64,000 nucleotides of DNA from Paucimonas sp. (GTDB taxonomy: Bacteria; Pseudomonadota; Gammaproteobacteria; Pseudomonadales; Pseudomonadaceae). Both the position numbers and the translations under genes were made by a program. The DNA lies in assembly GCA_031253995.1 (NCBI GenBank), contig JAIRVG010000105.1:62001-126000 (forward strand), in the 5' to 3' direction. Of the stretch, positions 1 to 7,950 are shown one piece after another. The number at the start of each line of letters is the position of its first letter. Position 1 is the first letter of the stretch. The notes below the pieces were generated by a model. It was given only the letters and a program-made list of their open reading frames with translations. It was not told the origin of the DNA and made no database searches.

Positions 1-40
1 GCGGGCGGCGACGAATACCTGACTGCCGGCCTGATTTGTT

Positions 41-631
41 TTGAATAAAGTCACCTCGCTGCCCATGCGTTACGACCCCCGCGAACTCACCGATGAGGAG
101 TTGGTGGCGCGTTCGCATGAGGAGCTTTTCCATGTCACCCGCGCCTATGAAGAACTCATGCGGCGCTATCAGCGCACCCTTTTTAACGTTTGCTCACGAT
201 ATCTCGGGAACGATCGCGATGCGGATGATGTCTGTCAGGAGGTGATGCTGAAGGTCCTCTACGGTCTGAAGAACTTCGAGGGCAAATCCAAGTTCAAGAC
301 CTGGCTCTACAGCATCACCTATAACGAGTGCATTACCCAGTATCGCAAGGAGCGACGCAAACGTCGGTTGATGGACGCCCTGAGCCTCGATCCCGTGGAG
401 GAAGCTTCTGAAGAGAAGTCGCCGAAGCCGGAGGAGAAGGGAGGGCTGGACAGATGGCTGGTTCATGTGAACCCCATCGACCGTGAAATCCTGGTGCTAC
501 GATTTGTCGCAGAACTGGAATTTCAGGAAATCGCCGACATCATGCATATGGGCTTGAGTGCGACGAAAATGCGCTACAAGCGTGCGCTAGACAAGCTGCG
601 CGAGAAATTTTCAGGCCAGGTTGAAACTTAG
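41..631 (+). CDS. sigX: ECF sigma factor SigX
   Basis: Extracytoplasmic-function sigma factor that directs RNA polymerase to envelope and membrane-lipid genes, including the adjacent oprF (known for SigX of pseudomonads). The 196-residue protein shows sigma region 2 at about residues 35-105 (the stretch with NDRDADDVCQEVMLKVLY) and a region-4 helix-turn-helix at about 145-190 (FQEIADIMHMGLSATKMRYK). The start is a TTG giving MNKVTSLP, chosen because SigX proteins I remember begin with MNK; no clear Shine-Dalgarno sequence precedes it and an ATG at 65 is the alternative. No anti-sigma gene lies beside it, which is usual for SigX. It reads towards oprF, 111 nt downstream. Confidence 0.95.
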   Translation: MNKVTSLPMRYDPRELTDEELVARSHEELFHVTRAYEELMRRYQRTLFNVCSRYLGNDRDADDVCQEVMLKVLYGLKNFEGKSKFKTWLYSITYNECITQYRKERRKRRLMDALSLDPVEEASEEKSPKPEEKGGLDRWLVHVNPIDREILVLRFVAELEFQEIADIMHMGLSATKMRYKRALDKLREKFSGQVET

Positions 632-742
632 CTGGTCGGAAAATTCTCTAACCACTCGGTGAGTTCTGCTAAACTTGCCGACGAGTTGTCCCCCGGATAT
701 TGGTGGGGACTGCTTAACAATCACCAGATGGGGATTTAACGG

Positions 743-1780
743 ATGAAATTGAAAAACACCTTGGGCTTGGCCATTGGTTCTCTTGTTGCCGCAACTTCTT
801 TCGGCGCTCTGGCACAAGGCCAAGGCGCGGTTGAGGTTGAAGGCTTCTACAAGAAAGAATACTTCGACAGTCAGCGCGACTTCAAAAACGACGGCAACCT
901 GTTCGGTGGCTCGATCGGTTACTTCCTGACCGACGACGTCGAACTGCGTCTGGGCTACGACGAAGTTCACAACGCTCGTGGCGAAGATGGCAAGAACATC
1001 AAGGGCTCGAACACCGCCCTGGACGCTCTGTACCACTTCAACAACCCAGGCGACATGCTGCGTCCATACGTCTCTGCTGGTTTCTCCGACCAGAGCATCG
1101 GCCAGACCGGCCGTGGTGGTCGTAACGGTTCCACCTTCGCCAACCTGGGCGCTGGTGCCAAGCTGTACTTCACCGACAACTTCTACGCCCGTGCTGGCGT
1201 TGAAGCTCAATACAACATCGACCAGGGCGACACCGAGTGGGCTCCTAGCGTTGGTGTTGGCCTGAACTTCGGTGGCGGCTCCAAGGCTGCTCCGGCTCCA
1301 GCACCGGCTCCGGTTGCTGAAGTCTGCTCCGACAGCGACAACGATGGCGTCTGCGACAACGTCGACAAGTGCCCTGACACCCCAGCCAACGTTACCGTTG
1401 ACGCTGATGGCTGCCCGGCTGTTGCCGAAGTCGTTCGCGTTGAGCTGGACGTCAAGTTCGACTTCGACAAGTCGGTCGTCAAGCCAAACAGCTACGGCGA
1501 CATCAAGAACCTGGCTGACTTCATGAAGCAGTACCCATCCACCAGCACCACCGTTGAAGGTCACACTGACTCCGTCGGTCCTGACGCTTACAACCAGAAG
1601 CTGTCCGAGCGTCGTGCAAACGCCGTGAAGCAGGTTCTGACCCAGCAGTACGGTGTTGAGTCGAGCCGCGTTCAGTCGGTTGGCTACGGTGAAACCCGTC
1701 CGGTTGCCGACAACGCCACCGACGCTGGTCGCGCTGTCAACCGTCGCGTTGAAGCTCAAGTAGAAGCCCAAGCCAAGTAA
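743..1780 (+). CDS. oprF: Major outer-membrane porin OprF (OmpA family)
   Basis: General porin and structural outer-membrane protein that anchors the membrane to peptidoglycan. The 345-residue precursor has a signal peptide ending at about ALA-24, an N-terminal eight-stranded beta-barrel up to about residue 175, an Ala-Pro linker (APAPAPAPV), a Cys-rich thrombospondin-3-like loop containing four cysteines (CSDSDNDGVCDNVDKCP and a following DGCP), and a C-terminal OmpA peptidoglycan-binding domain with VEGHTDSVG and the LSERRANAV segment. Codon use is strongly biased, as expected of one of the most abundant proteins. It follows sigX, which is known to drive its transcription, and ends in a strong terminator. 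Confidence 0.98.
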   Translation: MKLKNTLGLAIGSLVAATSFGALAQGQGAVEVEGFYKKEYFDSQRDFKNDGNLFGGSIGYFLTDDVELRLGYDEVHNARGEDGKNIKGSNTALDALYHFNNPGDMLRPYVSAGFSDQSIGQTGRGGRNGSTFANLGAGAKLYFTDNFYARAGVEAQYNIDQGDTEWAPSVGVGLNFGGGSKAAPAPAPAPVAEVCSDSDNDGVCDNVDKCPDTPANVTVDADGCPAVAEVVRVELDVKFDFDKSVVKPNSYGDIKNLADFMKQYPSTSTTVEGHTDSVGPDAYNQKLSERRANAVKQVLTQQYGVESSRVQSVGYGETRPVADNATDAGRAVNRRVEAQVEAQAK

Positions 1781-1798
1781 TTGGTCTGAGCGCTACTG

Positions 1799-1824
1799 AA
1801 AAGCCCGGCTTAGGCCGGGCTTTT
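1799..1824. terminator. Bidirectional Rho-independent terminator after oprF
   Basis: An 11-bp stem (AAAAGCCCGGC with its complement) and a short loop are followed by T-rich sequence on both strands. It lies between oprF and the converging phosphatase/kinase gene and probably serves both. Confidence 0.9.
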
Positions 1825-1844
1825 CTTTGCCTGCGATTTGCCGA

Positions 1845-3515
1845 TCAGCCTTTCAACAGGACGATCAGCAGGATCAGGTTGAGCAGCAGCGAGAGCAGGG
1901 CCAGACCACGCCAGACCTTCAGCGGCTCGCGTTCCAGCAGCGGGCGCGGACGCACCGCCAGTGGCTGGTGCTCGCCCTGTTCCAGCTGCAACAGCCAGTG
2001 CTCGGCGGTCTCGAAGCGCTGGTCCGCTTCGCGCGCCACTGCCTGGGCCAGGTTGCGCTCCAGCCATTCCGGCACATCGGGACGCAGGCGTGCAGCACTG
2101 GCGGGCGTGCCGAAGCGGGGATGCTGGAAGGCTTCGATCTCGCCATAGGGGTAGTGGCCGGTCAGCAGCCAGAACAGCGTGACCCCCAGCCCGTAGAGAT
2201 CCTGGCGCACCGATGGCGCTTCTCCCTGGAAGCCTTCCGGGGCGATGAACGATGGGGTTCCGGGCAGGTCGCCGGGATTGTCTTCGGACAGGCCGGGGCA
2301 ATAGGCCAGGCCGAAATCCAGCAAGCGCACCTGGCCGTCTTCGCCCAAATGCAGGTTTTCCGGCTTGATATCGCGGTGCAGGATATTGCGTCGATGCAGC
2401 ACGCCCACGGCCCGCAGGCTCTGCCGGGCAATCTCCAGCCATTGCGGCAATGACAGCGGTCCGTGGCGGGCGACATGCTCGGCCAGGGTCGCGCCGGGGT
2501 AGTCGCGCATCAGGTAATACAGGTGCTGGCGCTGCTTGCCCGGATGCACCTCGGGGAAACAGCGCCCGGCAACCCGGCGCAGGAACCATTCCTCCATCAG
2601 CAACTGCTGCTGCGCGGCCGTGTCCTGTTCGCGTCCGGGTGGCAGGGTCTTCAGCAGCCAGGCTTGGCCCTGATGGTCACTCACTCGGTACAGCAAGGAC
2701 TGGCGGCTCTGGCCGAGCAGTGACTGCACCCGCCAGCCTTCGAACACCTGGCCGGGGCGCAACGGGGGTGGCAGGGGCCATTCGCGCAGTTGCGCGAGGG
2801 TGTCGCCAAGACTGGCGGCCCCCGGTTGCTCGACCCGCACCAGCACGGCGCTGGCATTGTCCTGGCTGCCAGTCAGATGGGCCATGCGCACAAGGGTGGC
2901 GGCAGCCTCGTCGAGGTCCTGCGCGTCCCGCAGCACCCCGGCGATCTGCCACTCGTCGAGGGTGCACCAGACGCCGTCGCTCAGCAGGACGAAGGCGTCG
3001 CCGCGTTGCACTTCGCCCTCCAGGTAATCCACCAGCAGGTGTTCATCCAGGCCGAGGGCACGCTTGAGCACGTGCTGCATGCCGGGCTGGTCCCAGACAT
3101 GGTCCTGGCTGATGCGCTGCAGCGTGCCGTCGTGCCAGCGATAGACCCGGCAATCGCCGACATGGGCCAGGGTGAAGCGCTGGCCGCGCAGCACCAGGGC
3201 GCTGAGGGTGGTCAGCAGCGGCTGGCCGCCGCCATTGGCCCGCAGCCAGCGGTTCTGTGCCAGCAGCAGGCGATCAAGGGACTGGGCCACGCCCCAGGTC
3301 GGTGGCGTGGCGTAGTAGTCCATGGCCAGCGCCTGCAGGCTGGCCCGCGCCGCCAGGCCGCCATCGGCGCACTGGCTGACGCCGTCGGCGAGGGCGAACA
3401 GGTAGCCCTTGCTCGCCGCCAGTTCCGCCGCCGGGGTAACCAGGCGCGTGGCGTCCTGGTTTTCCTCCCGCGGGCCGCAGGCGCTGGCCTGGGCGAAGCT
3501 CAGGCGCAGGCTCAT
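1845..3515 (-). CDS. PP2C phosphatase / Ser-Thr protein kinase fusion, tail-anchored
   Basis: Single 556-residue protein combining opposing activities. The N-terminal half is a PP2C-type phosphatase with its metal-binding signature (EENQD at 17-21, LADGVS at about 42-47, HVGDCRVYR, LLSDGV, SQDNAS). The C-terminal half is a Hanks-type kinase with the Lys of LLKTLPP, catalytic HRDIKPEN near residue 380, DFG near 400 and a GTPSFIAPE activation-segment end, so both active sites look intact. The last ~20 residues are a hydrophobic helix, giving a tail-anchored cytoplasmic enzyme. The ATG overlaps the nasA stop codon by one base (TGATG), implying translational coupling with the nitrate transporter. 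Homologues sit in nas operons of other pseudomonads; the substrate is not known to me. Confidence 0.92.
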   Translation of the reverse strand: MSLRLSFAQASACGPREENQDATRLVTPAAELAASKGYLFALADGVSQCADGGLAARASLQALAMDYYATPPTWGVAQSLDRLLLAQNRWLRANGGGQPLLTTLSALVLRGQRFTLAHVGDCRVYRWHDGTLQRISQDHVWDQPGMQHVLKRALGLDEHLLVDYLEGEVQRGDAFVLLSDGVWCTLDEWQIAGVLRDAQDLDEAAATLVRMAHLTGSQDNASAVLVRVEQPGAASLGDTLAQLREWPLPPPLRPGQVFEGWRVQSLLGQSRQSLLYRVSDHQGQAWLLKTLPPGREQDTAAQQQLLMEEWFLRRVAGRCFPEVHPGKQRQHLYYLMRDYPGATLAEHVARHGPLSLPQWLEIARQSLRAVGVLHRRNILHRDIKPENLHLGEDGQVRLLDFGLAYCPGLSEDNPGDLPGTPSFIAPEGFQGEAPSVRQDLYGLGVTLFWLLTGHYPYGEIEAFQHPRFGTPASAARLRPDVPEWLERNLAQAVAREADQRFETAEHWLLQLEQGEHQPLAVRPRPLLEREPLKVWRGLALLSLLLNLILLIVLLKG

Positions 3516-4726
3516 CAGACCCGTGCCGCGGTCACGGCTGCCGAGCCCCAGGTGGTGCGCCAGCGCCGCTTGACCCCGTGCAGGCCGAACCAGGCCAGCA
3601 CGCCGAGGCTGGCGAACAGCCACAGGCCCAGCTGGTAGTCGCCGGTGTATTGCTTGATGGTGCCCAGGCCCGCCGCCAGCAGGAAGCCGCCGATGCCGCC
3701 GGCCATGCCGATCAGGCCAGTCATCACCCCGATTTCTTGGCGGAAGCGCTGCGGCACCAGCTGGAACACCGCGCCGTTGCCAGCACCGAGGCCGAGCATG
3801 GCGCTGACGAACAGCCCCAGCGCTGCCACCGAACTGGGCAGGTTGAAACCTACCGCGGCAATGCAGATCGCCGCCACGCTGTACATCGCCAGCAGGGTGC
3901 GGATACCGCCGAAGCGGTCGGCGAGGGCGCCGCCCAGCGGGCGCATCAGGCTGCCGGCGAAGACGCAGGCGGCGGTGTAATAGCCGGCGGTGACCGGACT
4001 CAGGCCGTACTGGTCGTTGAAATAGCCGGGCAGGGCGCTGGCCAGGCCGATGAAGCCGCCGAAGGTGACGCTGTAGAAGAACATGAACCACCAGCTGTCA
4101 CGGTCGCCGAGGGCCTTGAGGTAGTCGGCCATGGCCTTGGGCTTGGGCCGTTGCGGGGCATTGCGGGCAAGCAGGGCGAACAGCGCCAGGGTCAGTACCA
4201 GCGGCAGCACGGCGAGGCCGAAGACGTTGTTCCAGCCATAGGCGGCGGCCAGCACCGGGGCCAGCAGGGCGGCGAACACCGTGCCGGAGTTGCCGGCCCC
4301 GGCGATGCCCATGGCCTTGCCCTGGTGCTGCGGCGGATACCACTGCGAGGCCAGCGGCAGGGACACGGCGAAGGAGGCGCCGGCAACGCCCAGGAACACG
4401 CCCAGCAGCAGGGCCTGTTCGTAGGTCTCGATGCCCATTTTCCAGGCGCAGAACAGCGCGACGATAACGATCACCTGGCCGATCAGCCCGGCGGCCTTCG
4501 GCGACAGGCGATCTACCAGGATGCCCATGACGAAGCGCAGCACCGCGCCGGCGAGGATGGGCGTGGCCACCATCAGCCCGCGTTGCTGGGTGGTGAGTTG
4601 CAGGTCGGTGGCGATCTGTACTGCCAGTGGGCCGAGCAGATACCAGACCATGAAGCTCAGGTCGAAATACAGGAACGCGGCGAACAGCGTCGGGACATGC
4701 CCGGATTTCCAGAAGCTCTTGTTCAT
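3515..4726 (-). CDS. nasA: Nitrate/nitrite MFS transporter NasA (NarK/NNP family)
   Basis: Inner-membrane transporter that imports nitrate for assimilation. The 403-residue protein has 12 predicted hydrophobic segments and NNP-family features, such as the loop containing RFVMGILVDRLSP and the later GNGAVFQLVPQRF, typical of nitrate-signature regions. I chose the ATG at 4726 (MNKSFWKSGH) because a GAGGTG ribosome site lies six bases upstream. A longer reading would run into the regulatory leader. It is third in the order nasS-nasT-nasA-kinase and is preceded by a 145-nt leader carrying ANTAR hairpins and a terminator. No nitrate or nitrite reductase genes follow, so the reductases must be encoded elsewhere. 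Confidence 0.95.
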   Translation of the reverse strand: MNKSFWKSGHVPTLFAAFLYFDLSFMVWYLLGPLAVQIATDLQLTTQQRGLMVATPILAGAVLRFVMGILVDRLSPKAAGLIGQVIVIVALFCAWKMGIETYEQALLLGVFLGVAGASFAVSLPLASQWYPPQHQGKAMGIAGAGNSGTVFAALLAPVLAAAYGWNNVFGLAVLPLVLTLALFALLARNAPQRPKPKAMADYLKALGDRDSWWFMFFYSVTFGGFIGLASALPGYFNDQYGLSPVTAGYYTAACVFAGSLMRPLGGALADRFGGIRTLLAMYSVAAICIAAVGFNLPSSVAALGLFVSAMLGLGAGNGAVFQLVPQRFRQEIGVMTGLIGMAGGIGGFLLAAGLGTIKQYTGDYQLGLWLFASLGVLAWFGLHGVKRRWRTTWGSAAVTAARV

Positions 4727-4747
4727 TGGACACCTCACGGGGGCTGG

Positions 4748-4804
4748 AACAAAAAGACGCCGCTTCCCGGCTCGCAAGGGGGCGAGGGGGAGAGCGACGT
4801 CTTT
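4748..4804 (-). terminator. Leader terminator (attenuator) upstream of nasA
   Basis: On the minus strand, AAAGACGTCGCT (4804-4793) pairs with AGCGGCGTCTTT (4764-4753) in an 11-of-12-bp stem with an inner CTCGC/GCGAG hairpin, followed directly by TTTTTGTT. This is a Rho-independent terminator located before, not after, a gene: its T-tract ends 21 nt upstream of the nasA start. It would block nasA transcription unless disrupted. Confidence 0.88.
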
Positions 4805-4839
4805 GTCGGTGGAATGTGGGGCAACCGCCGTTGGCTACC
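4795..4839 (-). promoter_or_regulatory. ANTAR-type dual-hexaloop antitermination motif for NasT
   Basis: Reading the minus strand, hairpin P1 (4839-4820) is a 7-bp stem GGTAGCC/GGTTGCC, with two G-U pairs, closing the hexaloop AACGGC. After an 11-nt linker, hairpin P2 (4808-4795) is CGAC/GTCG closing the hexaloop AAAGAC. Both loops have A at position 1 and G at position 4, the established recognition rule for ANTAR RNA-binding regulators. P2 shares bases with the 5' arm of the leader terminator, so the two cannot form together. This is the expected target of NasT, encoded just upstream. Confidence 0.85.
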
Positions 4840-4871
4840 GGAGGAAGTCAAAGCAAGAGGTGGGCCAGCTC

Positions 4872-5450
4872 CTACGGGCCCAGCATTTCGCTCATGGCGA
4901 TGATCTGCTCCGCCACCTGGATCAGCTTCTGCTGCTTGCTCATGGCCTGCCGCCGCATCAGGGTGTAGGCCTGTTCCTCATCGCACTGGCGCATCTTCAT
5001 CAGCATGCCCTTGGCCAGCTCGATACGCTTGCGCTCCGCCAACTGCTGGTCGCGGGCGTGAAGCTGGGCCTTCAGCGCCTGGTCGCTCTCGAAGCGGGCC
5101 ATGGCCACGTCGAGGATCGGCTGCAACCGCCGGGCGTGAATTCCCTCGACGATATAGGCACTGACCCCGGCCTGGATCGCCTGGCGCATCACCCCCGGAT
5201 CATGCTCGTCGGTAAACATCACGATCGGCCGCGGCAGGTCGCGACTGACCAGCACTACCTGGTCCATCACATCGCGCCCGGGTGACTCGGTATCGATCAG
5301 GATCACATCCGGACGCACCGTTTCGACGCGTGCTGGCAAATCGATGGTCAGGCACGAGGCCTCGATCACCTCGAAACCGGCCTCCACCAGCGCGGCGTGG
5401 AGGCGTCCGACCTTTTTCTCGGTGTCGTCGATCAACAGGATTCGCAACAT
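4872..5450 (-). CDS. nasT: Nitrate-responsive antiterminator NasT (REC-ANTAR)
   Basis: RNA-binding response-regulator-like protein that lets transcription pass leader terminators of nitrate-assimilation genes. The 192-residue protein has an N-terminal receiver-like domain beginning MLRILLIDDTEKK with DVILIDTESPGRD, and a C-terminal ANTAR domain at about 130-185 containing RKRIELAKGMLMKMRQCDEE and AYTLMRRQAMSKQQKL. The start at 5450 gives the canonical receiver N-terminus. It lies 14 nt after nasS, its known inhibitory partner, and 145 nt before nasA, whose leader carries the matching RNA motif. The 3' end overlaps a fragment resembling the local GTAGGAGCT repeat. Confidence 0.95.
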   Translation of the reverse strand: MLRILLIDDTEKKVGRLHAALVEAGFEVIEASCLTIDLPARVETVRPDVILIDTESPGRDVMDQVVLVSRDLPRPIVMFTDEHDPGVMRQAIQAGVSAYIVEGIHARRLQPILDVAMARFESDQALKAQLHARDQQLAERKRIELAKGMLMKMRQCDEEQAYTLMRRQAMSKQQKLIQVAEQIIAMSEMLGP

Positions 5451-5464
5451 AAGGGCCGCTCCCG

Positions 5465-6652
5465 TCAGGCGTCGGACAAGGCATGCAGGCGGAACCCGTG
5501 GGCATAGCCCCGAGGATCGCTGCCATCCCAGACCGTTCCGTCGATCAGTTGGCTGCTGCGCATGGAATCCAGCGGGCAGTCGATGCCCAGGCTGGTGGCG
5601 GCGTCGCGGTACAGGCCCAACTGCTGGACCTGGCGGGCCACCGCAAGATAATCCGGGTCTTCGCGCAGCAGGCCCCAGCGGCGGAACTGGGTCATGAACC
5701 ACATGCCGTCGGACAGGTACGGCACCGTGGCCTTGCCGTCGTCGAACAGGCTCAGGCCATGGGGATCGTGCCAGTGGTTGCCCAGGCCGTCCTCGTAGTC
5801 GCCGAGCATGCGCGGCTCGATCGCCGCCAGCGGTGCATCGAGATAGTTCGCGGCGCTGAGCAGTTGCGCGGTGGCGCGGCGGTTTTCCGCGCTGGCCTCG
5901 ATGAAGCGGCTTGCCGCCAGCACCGAGGCCACCAGGGCGCGGGCGCTGTTCGGACATTGCTGTACGAAGTGGCTGTTGCTGGCCAGGACCTTTTCCGGGT
6001 GGTCGGGCCAGATCGACTGGCTGGTGGCCAGGGTGAAGCCCATGCCCTGGTTCACCGCATCCGCCGACCAGGGCTCACCGACACAGAAGCCGTCGATGCG
6101 CCCGGCCCGCAGGTGGTCGAGCATCTGCGCGGGCGGGACCACCACGCTGTCGACGTCACGCAGGGGGTGGATGCCCTGGCTGGCGAGCCAGTAATACAGC
6201 CACATGGCGTGGGTGCCGGTAGGAAAAGTCTGAGCGAAGGTCAGTTTTGTCCGACTTTGGTGCACATGCCGCTTCAGTGCTTCCGGATCGGTCACACCTT
6301 GGGCCTGCAAGGCCGGCGACAGGTTGATGGCCTGGCCGTTGTGGTTCAGGCCCATCAGCACCGCCATCGGTGTCGCCGCCACGCCGATGCCCAGGTGCAC
6401 CGCGTAGGCCAGGCCGTACAGGCAGTGGGCCGCATCCAGCTCGCCACTGAGCAGGCCATCACGCAGTCCTGCCCAGGAGCTTTGCCGCTTGAGGTTCAGG
6501 GTCAGGCCATGGGGCTGGGCAAAGCCCTGGGTCGCCGCCACCACCAGCGGGGCGCAGTCGCTCAGGGCCATGAAGCCGATGTTCAGGCTGGTCTTTTCCG
6601 GAGCGTCGCTGCCGTGCAGCCAGGCCAGGGGGGAAGAGGAAATATCAGTCAT
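5465..6652 (-). CDS. nasS: Nitrate sensor NasS (NrtA/CmpA-like binding protein)
   Basis: Substrate-binding-type protein that holds NasT inactive when nitrate is absent (known for NasS-NasT of Azotobacter and Paracoccus). The 395-residue product resembles periplasmic nitrate/bicarbonate-binding proteins (LNIGFMALSDCAPLVVA, DGFCVGEPW, MWFMTQFRRWG) but has no signal peptide, as required for a cytoplasmic sensor. I chose the ATG at 6652 (MTDISSSPLAWLHG); the frame stays open upstream but that part would overlap the proposed sigma-54 promoter. No strong Shine-Dalgarno is visible. A 9-bp stem-loop (6666-6674 with 6691-6699) lies just before the start. Confidence 0.92.
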   Translation of the reverse strand: MTDISSSPLAWLHGSDAPEKTSLNIGFMALSDCAPLVVAATQGFAQPHGLTLNLKRQSSWAGLRDGLLSGELDAAHCLYGLAYAVHLGIGVAATPMAVLMGLNHNGQAINLSPALQAQGVTDPEALKRHVHQSRTKLTFAQTFPTGTHAMWLYYWLASQGIHPLRDVDSVVVPPAQMLDHLRAGRIDGFCVGEPWSADAVNQGMGFTLATSQSIWPDHPEKVLASNSHFVQQCPNSARALVASVLAASRFIEASAENRRATAQLLSAANYLDAPLAAIEPRMLGDYEDGLGNHWHDPHGLSLFDDGKATVPYLSDGMWFMTQFRRWGLLREDPDYLAVARQVQQLGLYRDAATSLGIDCPLDSMRSSQLIDGTVWDGSDPRGYAHGFRLHALSDA

Positions 6653-6734
6653 TGCAGTGTCCAGACCTTGCAGGAGGTGGCAAGCCAGCGCCTGCAAGGC
6701 GTCATGAGATACCCAGGTTCGTGGCAGCGATCCA

Positions 6735-6751
6735 AGCAACCCATATGCCAA
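6735..6751 (-). promoter_or_regulatory. Sigma-54 (RpoN) promoter candidate for nasST-nasA
   Basis: On the minus strand TTGGCATATGGGTTGCT has the -24 GG and -12 GC elements with exactly 10 nt between them and matches 11 of 14 fixed positions of the RpoN consensus. It lies about 83 nt upstream of nasS. Nitrogen-controlled expression of nas genes through NtrC/RpoN is established in related bacteria. I did not find a clear NtrC palindrome. Confidence 0.6.
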
Positions 6752-6774
6752 GCCCCTGTCGCCGCAACCCCGGC

Positions 6775-6791
6775 GTGGCTATAATCGCCAC
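6775..6791 (+). promoter_or_regulatory. pyrD promoter -10 region inside a small inverted repeat
   Basis: A perfect TATAAT (6780-6785) is flanked by inverted arms GTGGC and GCCAC. The predicted start is about 29 nt before the pyrD ATG. No convincing -35 hexamer is visible. The arms could bind a repressor, which is inference only. Confidence 0.5.
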
Positions 6792-6820
6792 CTCTTCAAA
6801 CTCCTGAGCCAAGCCCGCCC

Positions 6821-7846
6821 ATGTATAACCTGGCCCGCCAGCTGTTGTTCAAACTGTCCCCGGAAACCTCCCACGACCTGTCGCTCGACCTGATCGGCGC
6901 CGGTGGCCGCCTGGGCCTCAACGGACTGTTGACCAAGGCTCCGGCGCGCTTGCCGGTGACCGTCATGGGCCTGGAATTTCCCAATCCGGTAGGCCTGGCC
7001 GCCGGCCTGGACAAGAACGGCGCGGCCATCGACGGTTTCGGCCAGCTGGGTTTCGGCTTCGTCGAGATCGGCACCGTGACCCCGCGTCCGCAACCGGGCA
7101 ACCCCAAGCCGCGGATCTTCCGCCTGCCTGAAGCCGAGGCGATCATCAACCGCATGGGCTTCAACAACCTCGGCGTCGACAACCTGCTCAATCGCGTACG
7201 GGCGTCGAACTACAAGGGCGTGCTGGGCATCAACATCGGCAAGAACTTCGACACCCCGGTCGAGCGCGCCGTCGACGACTACCTGATCTGCCTGGACAAG
7301 GTCTACACCCACGCCAGCTACATCACCGTCAACGTCAGCTCGCCGAACACCCCGGGCCTGCGCAGCCTGCAGTTCGGCGACTCGCTCAAGCAGCTGCTCG
7401 ACGCCCTGGCGGTACGCCGCGAAGAACTGGCCGCAGCCCATGGCAAACGCGTGCCCCTGGCGATCAAGATCGCCCCGGACATGACCGACGAAGAAACCGC
7501 ACTGGTGGCCACGGCCCTGCTGGAATCGGGCATGGACGCGGTGATCGCGACCAACACCACCCTCAGCCGCGAGGGCGTCGAAGGCCTCAACCATGCCGAC
7601 GAGGCGGGCGGTCTGTCCGGCGCTCCGGTGCGCGAGAAGAGCACCCACACGGTCAAGGTCCTGGCGGGCGAACTGGCCGGGCGCATGCCGATCATCGCCG
7701 CTGGCGGCATCACCGAAGGTCGCCACGCCGCTGAGAAGATCGCCGCGGGTGCCAGCCTGGTGCAGATCTACTCCGGCTTCATCTACAAGGGCCCGGCACT
7801 GATCCGCGAGGCGGTGGACGCCATCGCCGCCATGCCGAACCGCTGA
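6821..7846 (+). CDS. pyrD: Dihydroorotate dehydrogenase (quinone), class 2
   Basis: Membrane-associated FMN enzyme that oxidises dihydroorotate to orotate in pyrimidine synthesis, passing electrons to ubiquinone. At 341 residues it has the class-2 N-terminal helix (MYNLARQLLFKLSPETSHDLSL) for membrane and quinone contact, NPVGLAAGLDKNG for substrate and FMN binding, the NVSSPNTPGLR motif with the catalytic Ser, and a C-terminal GGI plus GASLVQIYSGFIYKGP phosphate-binding region. It diverges from nasS and is monocistronic, with its 3' end facing rmf. Confidence 0.98.
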   Translation: MYNLARQLLFKLSPETSHDLSLDLIGAGGRLGLNGLLTKAPARLPVTVMGLEFPNPVGLAAGLDKNGAAIDGFGQLGFGFVEIGTVTPRPQPGNPKPRIFRLPEAEAIINRMGFNNLGVDNLLNRVRASNYKGVLGINIGKNFDTPVERAVDDYLICLDKVYTHASYITVNVSSPNTPGLRSLQFGDSLKQLLDALAVRREELAAAHGKRVPLAIKIAPDMTDEETALVATALLESGMDAVIATNTTLSREGVEGLNHADEAGGLSGAPVREKSTHTVKVLAGELAGRMPIIAAGGITEGRHAAEKIAAGASLVQIYSGFIYKGPALIREAVDAIAAMPNR

Positions 7847-7857
7847 AACCCGGGCAT

Positions 7858-7882
7858 AAAAAAGGGCCCCACGAAGGGGCCC
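7858..7882 (-). terminator. Terminator for rmf (minus strand)
   Basis: GGGCCCC, a 5-nt loop and GGGGCCC form a 7-bp GC stem. Six Ts follow on the minus strand, so it is oriented for the rmf transcript; pyrD converges on it from the other side. Confidence 0.85.
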
Positions 7883-7950
7883 CCTGGGCCGAAGCCCGCC
7901 GCCCGGATAGGGCGCGCATGTGAAACGGTTATTCGGTTGAAGCTCCTCGA

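Noticed and set aside
1..48. Open frame ending TAA at 46-48, possibly the tail of an upstream gene such as cmpX
   Set aside because: Only 15 codons are visible and it overlaps the sigX start. In relatives a promoter region separates the genes, so it cannot be supported.
3515..4091. N-terminal extension of the phosphatase-kinase into nasA
   Set aside because: The frame is open but the sequence is a shadow of nasA. The ATG at 3515 begins the PP2C domain and overlaps the nasA stop.
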